Shown piece after piece: positions 44,343-54,081 of a stretch of 64,000 nt of DNA. Position numbers and translations under genes: made by a program. The notes under the pieces are model-generated. The model saw only the letters and a list, made by a program, of their open reading frames with translations, ran no database searches and was not told the origin of the DNA. Every line of letters begins with the position of its first letter. Within the stretch, counting starts at the first letter, position 1. The DNA is from Sphingomonas faeni (GTDB lineage: Bacteria > Pseudomonadota > Alphaproteobacteria > Sphingomonadales > Sphingomonadaceae), in contig NZ_QAYE01000001.1 of assembly GCF_003053745.1 (NCBI RefSeq), positions 186,001 to 250,000 of the forward strand. Reading direction: 5' to 3'.

Positions 44343-46646
44343 ATGACCGCATCCCGTTCCCGCGCCCTGTTCGTCCGATTGCTTGCGGGATCGGTGCTGG
44401 CGATCGCAGCGCCCGCCGTGGCGCAGACGACCAACAACGCGCCTGGCGCGGCGGCGGCGCGGACCGAGGCTCCCAAGGCGCGGCCTTGGATGAACACTGC
44501 GCTGGGCGCCGATGCACGCGTCGACCTGTTGCTCAAGGAGATGACGCTCGACGAGAAGCTGCAGCTCACCTTTGGTTACTTCGCGACCAATGCCGACTGG
44601 CTGAAGACGCCGATCAAGAACTGGGTCTATCCCAAGGACGGCCTGCCCGCGTCCGCCGGGATCGTGCCCGGCATCCCGCGGCTCGGCATCCCGAGCCAGT
44701 GGCAGACCGATGCCGGCGTCGGTGTCGCCAGCCAGCGCGGGCCGACGCCGCGGCTGCGTACCTCGCTGCCCTCCGGGATCGCTACCGCGGCGACCTGGAA
44801 CCCCGAACTCGCGCAGGCCGGTGGCGCGATGATTGGCAACGAAGCATTCCTGTCGGGCTTCAACGTGCAGCTCGCGGGCGGGATGAACCTGACGCGCGAA
44901 CCGCGGAACGGCCGCAATTTCGAATATGGCGGTGAGGATCCGTTGCTGGCGGGCATCATTACCGGGCACGAGATCAAGGGGATCCAGTCGCAGCACGTCG
45001 TATCGACGATGAAGCATTACGCGTTCAACGGGCAGGAGACGAACCGCAACAACATCGATCACAAGATCGGCGAACAGGCGGCACGCCAGTCCGACCTGCT
45101 CGCGTTCGAGATCGCCAACGAGGTCGGCCAGCCCGGCTCGGTGATGTGCTCGTACAACCGCGTGAACGGCCATTATGCGTGCGAGAACGACTGGTTGCTC
45201 AACACGGTGCTGAAGCGCGACTGGGGCTTCAAGGGCTATGTCATGTCCGACTGGGGCGCGACGCATTCGACCAGCGAGGCGGCCAATGCCGGGCTCGACC
45301 AGCAATCGGGCTGGGCGTTCGATCGCTCGGCCTATTTTGCCGATGCGCTGCGCGAGGCGGTCAACAATGGACATGTGACCGAGGCGCGCGCGACCGATAT
45401 GGCGCGTCGCGTGCTGTGGGGGATGTTTTCCGTAGGAGCGTTCGACAAGGTCGTGGCGGGCGATCGCGCGACGACGATCGATTACGCCGCTCATGCTGCA
45501 GTGACGCGCGCGGATGCGGAGGAGGGCATCGTCCTGCTCAAGAACACCGCGGGGCTGTTGCCGATCGCCAAGACGGCCAAGTCGATCCTGCTGATCGGCG
45601 CGCATGCCGATGTCGGCGTGCTGTCGGGTGGCGGGTCTTCGCAGGTCTATTCGCATAATGCCCCGGCCAATGGCCTGATCGTGGCGGATGAGTTCCCGAG
45701 CGGGTTCCCGGGGCCGAAGACCTATCACGCGTCATCTCCGATGAAGGCGTTGCAGGCGCGGACCGGGGCGACCGTGACGTATCTCGACGGCAAGGACGTG
45801 AAGGCGGCCGCCGCGGCGGCGCGGCATGCGGACGTCGTCGTCGTGTTCGGCGAGCAGTGGACGGGCGAGTCGTTCGACGTGCCCGACCTAAACCTGCCGG
45901 CTGGCCAGAACACGCTGATCGACGCCGTTGCGGGGGCGAACAAAAAGACGGTGGTCGTGCTCGAAACCGGTGGCCCGGTGGTGATGCCGTGGCTCGGTAA
46001 GGTCGGCGCGGTGCTGGAGGCGTGGTACCCGGGTACGGCTGGCGGCGAGGCGATTGCGCGGGTGCTGACCGGGGAGGTCAATCCGTCGGGCCATCTGCCC
46101 GCGACCTTCCCGGCGTCGCTCGCGCAGATCCCGCGGCCGAAGCTCGAGGGTGATCCCAAGCTCGACCGCGATTCGCATCCGATGGGCAATTACGACATCG
46201 AGGGCGCCGCGGTCGGATACAAGTGGTTCGACAAGACCGGCGCCAAGCCGCTGTTCCCGTTCGGGTACGGGCTTTCCTATACCAATTTCGCGATGAGCGG
46301 TTTGACCGCGGCAGCCGAGGGCAAGGGCATCAGGGCCGGGTTCTCGGTGAAAAATACGGGTGCGGTGCAGGGCAAGGCTGTCGCGCAGGTCTATGTGTCG
46401 GGTGCGGGCTGGGAGGCGCCGAAGCGGCTGGGGGCTTTCCGCAAGGTCGATCTCGCGCCTGGTTCGGAGCAGGCTGTTTCTGTTACGGTGGATCCGCGGT
46501 TGTTGGCGACGTTCGATGTCGCGAGCGGCGGATGGAAGATCGCTGGCGGCGACTACAAGGTGATGCTGGCCACGTCGGCGGCGGATGTCGTGCAGACGGT
46601 GACGGTGCGGGTTGCGGCGCAGACGCTGGATCGTGGGGGGAAGTAA
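44343..46646 (+). CDS. Glycoside hydrolase family 3 beta-glucosidase
   Basis: The 767 residues start with a signal peptide ending at AAPAVAQ. The GH3 N-domain has the usual acidic nucleophile Asp303 in GYVMSDWGATHS and KHYAFNGQETNR. The second domain has LLKNTAGLLPI and GEQWTGESFDVPDLNLP. A C-terminal fibronectin-III-like domain ends the protein (GLSYTNFAMSGL ... PGSEQAVSVTVDPR). It is probably periplasmic and releases glucose or other beta-linked sugars. The ATG at 44343 is chosen for the signal peptide; there is 86 bases to the oxoprolinase stop. Confidence 0.94.
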   Translation: MTASRSRALFVRLLAGSVLAIAAPAVAQTTNNAPGAAAARTEAPKARPWMNTALGADARVDLLLKEMTLDEKLQLTFGYFATNADWLKTPIKNWVYPKDGLPASAGIVPGIPRLGIPSQWQTDAGVGVASQRGPTPRLRTSLPSGIATAATWNPELAQAGGAMIGNEAFLSGFNVQLAGGMNLTREPRNGRNFEYGGEDPLLAGIITGHEIKGIQSQHVVSTMKHYAFNGQETNRNNIDHKIGEQAARQSDLLAFEIANEVGQPGSVMCSYNRVNGHYACENDWLLNTVLKRDWGFKGYVMSDWGATHSTSEAANAGLDQQSGWAFDRSAYFADALREAVNNGHVTEARATDMARRVLWGMFSVGAFDKVVAGDRATTIDYAAHAAVTRADAEEGIVLLKNTAGLLPIAKTAKSILLIGAHADVGVLSGGGSSQVYSHNAPANGLIVADEFPSGFPGPKTYHASSPMKALQARTGATVTYLDGKDVKAAAAAARHADVVVVFGEQWTGESFDVPDLNLPAGQNTLIDAVAGANKKTVVVLETGGPVVMPWLGKVGAVLEAWYPGTAGGEAIARVLTGEVNPSGHLPATFPASLAQIPRPKLEGDPKLDRDSHPMGNYDIEGAAVGYKWFDKTGAKPLFPFGYGLSYTNFAMSGLTAAAEGKGIRAGFSVKNTGAVQGKAVAQVYVSGAGWEAPKRLGAFRKVDLAPGSEQAVSVTVDPRLLATFDVASGGWKIAGGDYKVMLATSAADVVQTVTVRVAAQTLDRGGK

Positions 46647-46668
46647 CTCGTCATCGCTGACCTTCCTT

Positions 46669-46816
46669 CCGTTCGTCCTGAGTAGGCGTCGAGCAGCTTC
46701 GTAGAAGCGTATCGAGACGGCGTATCGAAGGACCGGTTGTCGCGCGGAACCTGTACCTCGATACGAGACCTCGATACGCCCAAGGGGGCTACTCGGTCTC
46801 TACTCGGCACGAACGG
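46669..46816. repeat. Large inverted repeat, TCGATACG family, copy 2
   Basis: Outer arms CCGTTCGTCCTGAGTAG and CTACTCGGCACGAACGG enclose inner CGTATCGAGACGGCGTATCG and CGATACGAGACCTCGATACG segments. It is related to the copy at 30633-30781 in size, outer arms and inner motifs but differs in the centre. Confidence 0.85.
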
Positions 46817-46984
46817 GTGTGGAGCGGGGTGCTTGACCCGACGCAGATCGGGTGAGGCGACGCTGCCGGAAAGCGGCATAGGGTGAAGGTCCGTCGCCAG
46901 GCGAAGACCGCCTTACGTCGTACCGTATTCGTCCCCTCTCTCGTTGGGAGAGGGAAGGGTCGAAGCGATCCCGATCGATCCACC

Positions 46985-47113
46985 TGATCCTCCCCCGCCA
47001 GGGGGAGGTGGCTGGCGCTTGCCAGACAGAGGGGGAGGTAAAGAATCACCGGGGTTACGTGTCCTCCCCCTCCGTCACCTTCAGTGCCACCTCCCCCTGG
47101 CGGGGGAGGATCA
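46985..47113. repeat. CCTCCCC/GGGGAGG palindromic repeat, copy 2
   Basis: Arms of 28 bases at 46985-47012 and 47086-47113 are perfect inverted copies (TGATCCTCCCCCGCCAGGGG and AGGTGGC). Each arm itself contains the palindrome CCTCCCCCGCCAGGGGGAGG. Inner pairs (AGAGGGGGAGG / CCTCCCCCTC) extend the structure. Related copies are at 17496-17619 and 63029-63153. It ends 12 bases before the DUF885 stop. Confidence 0.9.
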
Positions 47114-47124
47114 ACCGACAGATG

Positions 47125-48939
47125 TCAAGCCCGCCCTCGGAGCGCCGCGATCCGCTCATCGACGCGGCGTTCCAGGATCGTCAGCGGCATTGCGCCTTCC
47201 TTCAGGATATCGTGGAACTGCTTCAGGTCGAACTTGTCGCCTAGCGCCGCCTTCGCCTTCATCCGTGCGCGCGTCCACGCCATGTGGCCGACCTTGTAGC
47301 TGCAGGCCTGGCCTGCCTGCGTGCAATAGCGCTCCACCTCGCGCTGCGTCCGGGGCCGGGCAAAGCCGGTCGTCGCGACCATGTAGTCGGTCGCCTTCTC
47401 ACGGCTCCAGCGTTTTGCGTGGATGCCGGTGTCGACCACCAGACGCGTTGCGCGGAACAAGAACGACTGGAGATAGCCGGCGCGTTCCAGCGGCGACGCA
47501 TACGCACCCAGTTCGTCCGCCAGTTGCTCCGCGTACAGCGCCCAGCCTTCCGAATAGGCCGAGAAGAAGCCGATTTTCCGCAGCGTCGGGATGTCCTTCG
47601 ATTCCTGTGCGAGGCTGATCTGGAGGTGATGTCCCGGCACGCCCTCGTGATAGGTGAGCGACGGCAGCGTGTATTTCGGCCAGTCGCCGACGTCCTTCAG
47701 ATTGACGAAGTAGATCGCCGGACGGCTGCCATCGAGTGAGGCGCGGTTGTAATAGCCGTTCGATGCGCCGTCCTGGATCTCGACCGGGACCGCGCGGATC
47801 TCGAGCGGCTGGGTCGGCACCTCAGAGAAGGCCTGGGGCAGCTTGGCGTACATCGCCTTGATACCGTCGTTCAGCCCGGCGATCAGCTCGGTGCGGCCCT
47901 CCGCGGTGTTCGCGTAGAGTTGGTCCGGCGTGACGTTCAGTTTCGCGAGCCGCTCGCCGACCGTGCCGGTCGTGAAGCCCTGCGACTTCAGGATCGTGTC
48001 GAGCTGCGCGGTGATCTCCGCGACCTGTGCGAGGCCGATGCGATGGACCTCGTCGGGGCTCATCGTCGTGGTGGTCGCTTGGTTCAGCGCCATCGCGTAG
48101 ATCGCGTCGCCATTGGGCACGCGCCAGATGCCGTCGCCGGGCTTGGTGGTCGGCTTCAGCCGCTCAATCAGCGCGATCTGGCGGTCGAGAGCGGGATACA
48201 CTTTCGCGTCGACGATCTTGGCGGCGCGCGCCTGCCAGTCGCCGGTCAGGCCCTTCGCCGCCGCGCGCTTCACCAGCGACTGGACGATGCTCGACGTCGC
48301 CGCCGGCTGGCCGCGCAGTTTCCGCATCTGGCCGAGCGTCAGGTCGAGCGACCAGCTGGGTGCGAGCAGGCCGCGGGCTGCCTCCGCCTGCTGCATCGCG
48401 CTTTCCTGATCGAGCACCGTGCCGAACTGGTCGAGCCGCGACAGATACGCTTCGGCATCCGGGGTGGCGTTGATCGTGTGCGCGGTGTTGAGAAAGTCGG
48501 GCACCTGGAAATAGGCGCCGCCCTGCTGGAAGATCCGATAGGGGCGGATCGGGCTGTCCATGGCGAATTTTTCGGGCGCGGCGATCTGCGTGTTGAGCGA
48601 ATAGCGGACGACTTCGAGGTTGAGCTTGGCGGCGGGTGACAGGCCTGCGCCGTCGTAGCGAGCGAGACTGGCGAGCGCGGCCTTGGTCTCGGCGACGTCG
48701 CGTGCACGCTTGTCCGGAGTGCGCGGCGAGAGCTGGCTCTTCAAACCTGCGAGCGGCCCCTTGTCGAGACCCAGCGACGTCGCGAGTTCGGGCGACCGCG
48801 CGACGCTCGCCTGGAAGATCCGCTCGAAATCGGCGTTGAGCGCGGTGTCGCCGCTCGACTGCGCGAAAGCCGACGACGGCAGCAGCGTGGTAGCGAGCGC
48901 GGCGACGCCCCCCGATGCGAGGAACTGGCGACGATCCAT
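47125..48939 (-). CDS. DUF885 family protein with Tat-type signal
   Basis: The 604 residues belong to DUF885. The N-terminus MDRRQFLASGGVAALATTLLPSSAFA is a twin-arginine-type signal (RRQFL), so the protein is probably exported folded. A metal-site-like HEGVPGHH motif is at 431-438 in TYHEGVPGHHLQISLA, with a Glu-rich SEGWALYAEQLADELG about 30 residues later, as in gluzincin peptidases. Peptidase activity is an inference. The ATG at 48939 fits the signal; the frame is open upstream without sense. Confidence 0.9.
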   Translation of the reverse strand: MDRRQFLASGGVAALATTLLPSSAFAQSSGDTALNADFERIFQASVARSPELATSLGLDKGPLAGLKSQLSPRTPDKRARDVAETKAALASLARYDGAGLSPAAKLNLEVVRYSLNTQIAAPEKFAMDSPIRPYRIFQQGGAYFQVPDFLNTAHTINATPDAEAYLSRLDQFGTVLDQESAMQQAEAARGLLAPSWSLDLTLGQMRKLRGQPAATSSIVQSLVKRAAAKGLTGDWQARAAKIVDAKVYPALDRQIALIERLKPTTKPGDGIWRVPNGDAIYAMALNQATTTTMSPDEVHRIGLAQVAEITAQLDTILKSQGFTTGTVGERLAKLNVTPDQLYANTAEGRTELIAGLNDGIKAMYAKLPQAFSEVPTQPLEIRAVPVEIQDGASNGYYNRASLDGSRPAIYFVNLKDVGDWPKYTLPSLTYHEGVPGHHLQISLAQESKDIPTLRKIGFFSAYSEGWALYAEQLADELGAYASPLERAGYLQSFLFRATRLVVDTGIHAKRWSREKATDYMVATTGFARPRTQREVERYCTQAGQACSYKVGHMAWTRARMKAKAALGDKFDLKQFHDILKEGAMPLTILERRVDERIAALRGRA

Positions 48940-49080
48940 GACGAATTCTCCCGTGAACTTTCGCGCATCTAAGCCGATCTCCGCGCGGACCGCCAGCGGT
49001 TCGGAAACGGGAATTTCGACGCGTCTGCGGCCAGAACCGGCGCGAAACATGCGCATACGACGAAACCGCGGGAAACTGCC

Positions 49081-49105
49081 GGAACAAGCGCGGATATCGT
49101 CGGTT
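49081..49105 (+). promoter_or_regulatory. EcfG-type promoter candidate
   Basis: GGAAC at 49081-49085 and GTT at 49103-49105 are 17 bases apart, the same spacing as the promoter at 58641-58665. The -10 reads GGTT instead of CGTT. It would start a transcript near 49112 toward the small gene at 49178. Confidence 0.4.
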
Positions 49106-49177
49106 TGACCCGAGAGCCCGGCGGTGTCCTTACCCCCCCGAAGGATGCCGTCGGGTGTATGCGTAGGTGAGGTAGAC

Positions 49178-49342
49178 GTGCGAGACGAGACATCCAGGCG
49201 TGAAGCCGGCGTACGATTGCATGATGTCGGCGAGAGATTGCGCTCGTCCTGGCAGACTCCCACGGACACGATGATCACCGAGGACATCCCGACGTTGCTG
49301 ACACGCCTGTCTCAGGTTCCAAAGACCCGCAAGAAACCGTAG
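49178..49342 (+). CDS. Small protein of 54 residues, possibly NepR-like
   Basis: The GTG at 49178 has a good ribosome site (AGGTGAGG, five bases before). The product starts MRDETSRREAG and contains DVGERLRSSW, then ITEDIPTLLTRLSQ and a basic end KTRKKP. The pair (I/V)GxxLRxxY/W and ExIPxxLxxLxxL resembles the two helices of NepR, the anti-sigma factor of EcfG, but the spacer is about four residues too long and the match is by eye only. An EcfG-like promoter lies before it and a hairpin terminator four bases after it, so a transcribed unit is likely. The frame extends to a GTG at 49124 with poorer sites. Confidence 0.45.
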   Translation: MRDETSRREAGVRLHDVGERLRSSWQTPTDTMITEDIPTLLTRLSQVPKTRKKP

Positions 49343-49346
49343 GTCA

Positions 49347-49373
49347 ATCGGTCCGGCGTGGAGCCGGACCGAT
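49347..49373. terminator. Hairpin terminator between converging genes
   Basis: A perfect 11-bp stem (ATCGGTCCGGC / GCCGGACCGAT) with the loop GTGGA. It lies four bases after the small plus-strand gene and 14 bases after the stop of the minus-strand guanylyltransferase gene. CGTTTAGT follows on the plus strand; there is no long T-run on either side. It may serve both genes. Confidence 0.7.
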
Positions 49374-49387
49374 CGTTTAGTCTAACC

Positions 49388-50476
49388 TCAGCTCGTGGGC
49401 GCGGCGTTCTTCGCAGCGGTTTTCATAGCCTCGATGAGCTTCTTCACTTCCTGGCTGCGACCGCGTGGCATGATGAGCACGTCGTTGCCGCTCGCGACCA
49501 CGATCAGGTCCTCGACGCCTACCAGCGATACGCTGACGCCGTCGCTGCGGACGAAGCAGTTCTTCGTATCGATCGCCAGCACGTTGCCGTCGCCGTGGCT
49601 GCGGTGAGCGTTGCCGTCACTGTCGGTGTCGCTGATCGCGTGAAGCGCGTCCCAGCTGCCGACGTCGTTCCAGCCCATCGCGACCGGCACGACCGCGACC
49701 CGGTCGGCCTTTTCCATGACCGCGTAATCGATCGAATCGTCAGGCGAGGCGGCGAACGCGACGACGTCGGGGTAGATCCGCGAGCCCTCGGTACGTGCCT
49801 TGTCCATCGCTTCCTGCGTGGCGGTCAGGATACCTGGATCGAACTGCGCGAGCGCCTCGAGATAGGCGTCGGCGAGGAACAGGAAGATCCCGCCGTTCCA
49901 GGCATGATCGCCGCTCGCCAGCATCGACCGCGCCTTGTCCAGCGGGGGCTTCTCGACGAATCGCGCGACGCGGTTGACGCCGGGCTGGAGCTCGTCGCCG
50001 ATTTGGATCCAGCCATAGCCGGTCTCGGGCGCGTCGGGTGAGATGCCGAACGTGACGAGCCACCCTTGCGTGACGAGCGGCATAGCCGCCTCGATCGCCG
50101 CATGGAATGCCGCGACATCGCCGATAACGTGGTCCGATGGCATCACCAGCAACGCGTCGCCGCCGCCGCCCGCGGCAATCGCGGCGAGCGCAATGGCGGG
50201 TGCGGTGTTGCGGCCGATCGGCTCCAGGATCAACGCCTGCGGGGTTGCTCCGGCCTCGGCAAGCTGCTGCTCGACGAGGTCCGCGTGACGCGCATTCGCG
50301 ACCACGATCGGTGCGGCGAAGCGATCGCCGAGCGCGCGGCCCGCGGTCAGTTGCAGCATCGTCTCCTCCGCGGTCAGCGCGAGCATCTGCTTGGGCATTT
50401 CGGGGCGCGACATCGGCCAGAGGCGCGTGCCCGAACCGCCTGAAAGAATAACGGGAACGATCTTACGTGCGGTCAT
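49388..50476 (-). CDS. Mannose-1-phosphate guanylyltransferase
   Basis: Makes GDP-mannose from mannose 1-phosphate and GTP for polysaccharide synthesis. The 362 residues carry the nucleotidyltransferase signature GGSGTRLWP (13-21), EPIGRNTAPAIALAA, VMPSDHVI, RFVEKP and WNDVGSWDAL. It ends after the transferase domain, without the isomerase part of the bifunctional AlgA/ManC type. The ATG at 50476 is favoured by AGGAGG six bases before it. It is divergent from the sugar transferase gene. Confidence 0.93.
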   Translation of the reverse strand: MTARKIVPVILSGGSGTRLWPMSRPEMPKQMLALTAEETMLQLTAGRALGDRFAAPIVVANARHADLVEQQLAEAGATPQALILEPIGRNTAPAIALAAIAAGGGGDALLVMPSDHVIGDVAAFHAAIEAAMPLVTQGWLVTFGISPDAPETGYGWIQIGDELQPGVNRVARFVEKPPLDKARSMLASGDHAWNGGIFLFLADAYLEALAQFDPGILTATQEAMDKARTEGSRIYPDVVAFAASPDDSIDYAVMEKADRVAVVPVAMGWNDVGSWDALHAISDTDSDGNAHRSHGDGNVLAIDTKNCFVRSDGVSVSLVGVEDLIVVASGNDVLIMPRGRSQEVKKLIEAMKTAAKNAAPTS

Positions 50477-50497
50477 GAAGCCTCCTGCTGGCGCCGA

Positions 50498-50525
50498 GCT
50501 ATAACGTGGCAATTTCGCGCGCCAA
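50498..50525 (-). promoter_or_regulatory. Candidate promoter of the guanylyltransferase gene
   Basis: On the minus strand TTGGCG (50525-50520) and TATAGC (50503-50498) are 16 bases apart, followed by a leader of about 15 bases containing the AGGAGG ribosome site. It fits a housekeeping-type promoter by inspection. Confidence 0.45.
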
Positions 50526-50637
50526 TCGCCGAATGATCGGATTGGCATGCAGTCTTCAGGCTTTTTTGGTGTTTTACTGCGAAACGTGGCGTTCAGGTGT
50601 CGGAAGCGTTTACACTGGTGCGTCGGGATAGCGGACG

Positions 50638-52026
50638 ATGATACGGCTCTTCAAGCATTACGTACCCTATGCGGTCCTCCTGCTCGGCCTCGTCGATGCG
50701 GTGCTGCTGATCGCGTCGGCGGAGATCGGCTGGATCGTCCGCGCGCATCAGATCGGCATGGAGGTCGGCCCGATCCATACCCGGATCGCGCAGTTGCTGA
50801 CGTTTGCGCTCGCATTGCAGGTCTCGCTGGTCGCGGTCGGGGCGTACGGCGTCGCGTCGTTCCTGTCGCTGCGCTTTGCTGCCGCGCGGCTGGCGGTGGC
50901 GCTGTCGCTGGGCGTGATGTTCCTGTCGCTGATCTTCTTCCTCGTGCCCCCGCTCGCGCTGTGGCGATCGAACCTGCTCTACTCGACGGTGATCGCGACC
51001 GTCCTGCTCGTGACGGTCCGCGCGGTGCTCGGCAAGACGTTGGGCGGCGAGACGTTCAAGCGGCGGATCGTCGTGCTCGGCGCCGGCACGCGCGCGGCGC
51101 GGATCGAGACGCTGGCTGCACAACCCGGCGTGAATTTCGTCGTCGCCGGCTTCGTCCGCATGGGTGAGGTCGAGCCGGTCGTCCAGAATGCGATGCCGCG
51201 GGCCGACATCCCCAACCTCGCCGCGCATATCGTCGACCAGAATGCGAGCGAGGTCGTGCTGGCGCTCGACGAACGCCGCAACGCGTTGCCGATGAAGGAT
51301 CTGCTCCGCGTCCGCACCACGGGCGTGCAGGTCAGCGAGATATCGAGCTTCCTCGAACGCGAGACGGGGCGCATCGACCTGAAAAGCGTCAACCCGTCCT
51401 GGCTGATCTTCTCCGACGGGTTCGCCTCCAGCCGGATGCTGTCGAGCGTGTTCAAGCGCGCGTTCGACATCGTCGCGAGCGGACTGCTGCTGGTCGTCAC
51501 CTTGCCGATCATCCTGCTCACTGCGATCGCGATCAAGCTCGAGTCAAAAGGCCCTGCCTTCTATCGTCAGCGCCGTGTCGGGCTCTACAACGAGGGCTTC
51601 GACATCCTGAAGCTGCGGTCGATGCGGCAGGATGCGGAGGTCGCGGGCAAGGCGGTCTGGGCGGCGGAGGACGATCCGCGGATCACGCGGATCGGTCGCT
51701 TCATCCGGAAAGTGCGGATCGACGAACTGCCGCAGACCTGGACCGTGCTGAAGGGCGAGATGAGCTTCGTCGGCCCACGTCCGGAGCGGCCGCAGTTCGT
51801 CCAGCAGCTCGAGGAGCAGCTGCCGTTCTACGCCGAGCGGCATATGGTGAAGCCCGGGATCACCGGCTGGGCACAGATCAACTATCCGTATGGCGCGTCG
51901 ATCGAGGATGCGCGCCACAAGCTCGAATACGACCTGTATTACGCGAAGAATTATTCGCCGTTCCTCGACATGCTGATCCTGTTGCAGACTCTCCGCGTGG
52001 TGTTGTGGCCGGCGGGCGCGCGGTGA
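50638..52026 (+). CDS. Polyprenyl-phosphate sugar transferase, EpsB/XrtA-associated type
   Basis: Transfers a sugar phosphate to undecaprenyl phosphate and so starts a polysaccharide unit. The 462 residues have N-terminal membrane segments (to about 130), a Rossmann-like CoA-binding-type middle (RRIVVLGAGTRAARIETL), a further membrane segment near 285 (FDIVASGLLLVVTLPIILLTAIAI) and the catalytic domain with KLESKGPAFYRQRRVG, LKLRSMRQDAE, KVRIDELPQTWTVLKGEMSFVGPRPERP. It fits the TIGR03013 group, often found with PEP-CTERM/exosortase genes; prsK and prsR follow. Confidence 0.93.
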   Translation: MIRLFKHYVPYAVLLLGLVDAVLLIASAEIGWIVRAHQIGMEVGPIHTRIAQLLTFALALQVSLVAVGAYGVASFLSLRFAAARLAVALSLGVMFLSLIFFLVPPLALWRSNLLYSTVIATVLLVTVRAVLGKTLGGETFKRRIVVLGAGTRAARIETLAAQPGVNFVVAGFVRMGEVEPVVQNAMPRADIPNLAAHIVDQNASEVVLALDERRNALPMKDLLRVRTTGVQVSEISSFLERETGRIDLKSVNPSWLIFSDGFASSRMLSSVFKRAFDIVASGLLLVVTLPIILLTAIAIKLESKGPAFYRQRRVGLYNEGFDILKLRSMRQDAEVAGKAVWAAEDDPRITRIGRFIRKVRIDELPQTWTVLKGEMSFVGPRPERPQFVQQLEEQLPFYAERHMVKPGITGWAQINYPYGASIEDARHKLEYDLYYAKNYSPFLDMLILLQTLRVVLWPAGAR

Positions 52027-52045
52027 TTTCTGTAGCTGACCGCGC

Positions 52046-54081
52046 GTGATCGCGACCCTGGTCCTGTGGAGCCATGCGCTAGCCGCGTTGCTGTTCGGCG
52101 CGGTGGCGCTTGGGCAGATACGGCGGCCGAGCGGGCATTGGCCGCATCGGGCATTGCTGGCGGCGTTGGTCGCGACGAGCCTGTGGGCGCTAGCGGTCGC
52201 GGGGATCGGCGCGCAGGACATCGCTGCGCGCGTCGCGGCGAGCGTTCGCGATGTCGCCTGGCTCGGGTTCATGCTGGCACTCGTCCGCCGCGATCGCACG
52301 GGCAACCGCGCGCTGGACGCGGTGTATCTGGTGGTGATGACGCTTGCCGCGACGGCCGCGCTGCTGGCGTTCCTGGAAATGGCCGTCGTGCATGACGAGG
52401 CGTTCGCCGCGGTCGCGTCCGCACGTGCGATGCTGGGCATGATGGAGGCGGTGAGCGCGCTCGTCCTCACGCATCATTTGTACCAGGCCGCGCCGGTATC
52501 GCGGGGCGGCGTCCGGTTGGTCATGCTGGCGCTTGCCGCGATGTGGGGCATCGACCTGCTGGTGTCTGCCTTGGCCTATGCCTGGATGGTGGCAGCGCCG
52601 ATCGTGATCGTCGCGCAGGGCGTCGTGATGATCGGCGTCGCGGCGCTGCTGGTCGTCGGGGTGCATCGCAGCGGCGAGTGGACGCTCGCCTTGTCGCGAC
52701 CGATCGCGGTGCGCGCCTTGTCGGCGATCGCGCTGGTTCTCTATGCCGGCATCACCGCGCTCGCGACGACCATCGGCGCAAGCCTCGCCGGGCCGTATGC
52801 GCGAGTGGCTCAGACGGCGATCGTGTTCGGCGCGACCGCGATGGTGGTGGCGCTGCTGTCGACGCCCTGGCTGCGGGCATGGGCGAAGGTTAAGGTGGCC
52901 AAGCATCTGTTTCGCCATCGCTATGACTATCGCGCCGAGTGGCAGCGCTTCACCGATACGCTAGGTCGGCCCGATCCCTGTGCCGAGTCGCTCGATTGTC
53001 GCGTCGTGAAGTCGATTGCCGACCTGACCGACTCGCCCGGTGGCTTGTTGCTGGTCCCAGATGGGGCATCGCTGGGGCCGGGCGCGACGTGGAACTGGGT
53101 TGGAGCCGCAGATGGTCCGCGCGACGAGACGCTGGCACGGTATCTCGCGCAGCATGCGCGCATCGTCGAACTGGACCGCGTCCGCGCCGGTACCGCGCCA
53201 AGCGACGATTTGGCGAGCGTTCCTGACTGGCTCCGCGACTGTCCCGAGGCGTGGGCGATCGTGCCTCTGGTGCACGGCGGCACGCTGGTTGGCGCGATCG
53301 TGCTGGCCCGCCCACCGGTCGACCGTGCGCTCGACTGGGAGGATTTCGACCTGCTTCGGGTCGCTGGCCGGCAGGCAGCGAGTTACCTTGCCGAGGATCG
53401 CGCGCATGCGGCGCTGGCGGACGCGGCTCGGTTCGACGAGTTCAACCGCCGGTTCGCGTTCATCCTGCACGACATCAAGAACCTCGTCAGCCAGTTGACG
53501 CTGGTCGCCCGCAATGCCGAGCGGCACGCGGACAACCCCGACTTCCGCGTCGACATGGTCGCCACCCTCAAGGACTCGTCCGATCGCATGAACGCGCTGC
53601 TCGCCCGCCTTTCGCAGCATGGGCCGGTCCGCGGCGAACCGCTCCAGCCGATCGACGTCGCTGCGATCGTCGAACGAGTCGCGACCGGCCGCAAGGCGCA
53701 GCACCCGATCGTCGCGCGCGGCGGTCCGGCTTGCGCGCTGGGGCACGCGGCGCGGCTCGAACAGGTGCTGGGGCAGCTCGTCCAGAACGCGGTCGAGGCT
53801 AGCGCTGCGGATGCGCCCATCCTGTTGACGGTCGAGACGATCGGCGAACAGGTCGCGATCGACGTGATCGACCATGGCTGTGGCATGACGCCAGGCTTCG
53901 TCCGTGACCAGCTGTTCAAGCCGTTCGTGTCGTCTAAGCCCGCCGGCTTCGGGATCGGCGCGTTCGAGGCGCGGCAATTGGTGCACGCGATGGGCGGCGC
54001 GCTCGCCGTTGCCAGCCGCGAGGGGGAGGGCACGCGTTTCCGCATCCTGCTGCCTGCAGTCGCGGCGCTGGAGGTGGCGGC

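Larger units (their letters stand above)
46647..47124. other. Gene-free gap filled with repeats
   Basis: This 478-base stretch between the GH3 gene and the converging DUF885 gene has no convincing coding frame. It is a row of palindromes: a TCGATACG-family repeat at 46669-46816, a short stem CCCTCTCTCGTTGGGAGAGG near 46934-46955, and a GGGGAGG-family repeat at 46985-47113. About 100 bases between them (46817-46930) show nothing recognisable. Confidence 0.8.

Noticed and set aside
49124..49342. Longer version of the small gene from GTG 49124 or ATG 49145
   Set aside because: The extra N-terminal codons have mixed third positions and poor ribosome sites, while GTG 49178 has AGGTGAGG at good spacing.
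50477..50637. Possible sigma-54 promoter in the gap before the sugar transferase gene
   Set aside because: TTGGCATGCAGTCTTCAG and TTGGTGTTTTACTGC were tested. Neither has the GG-N10-GC spacing required.
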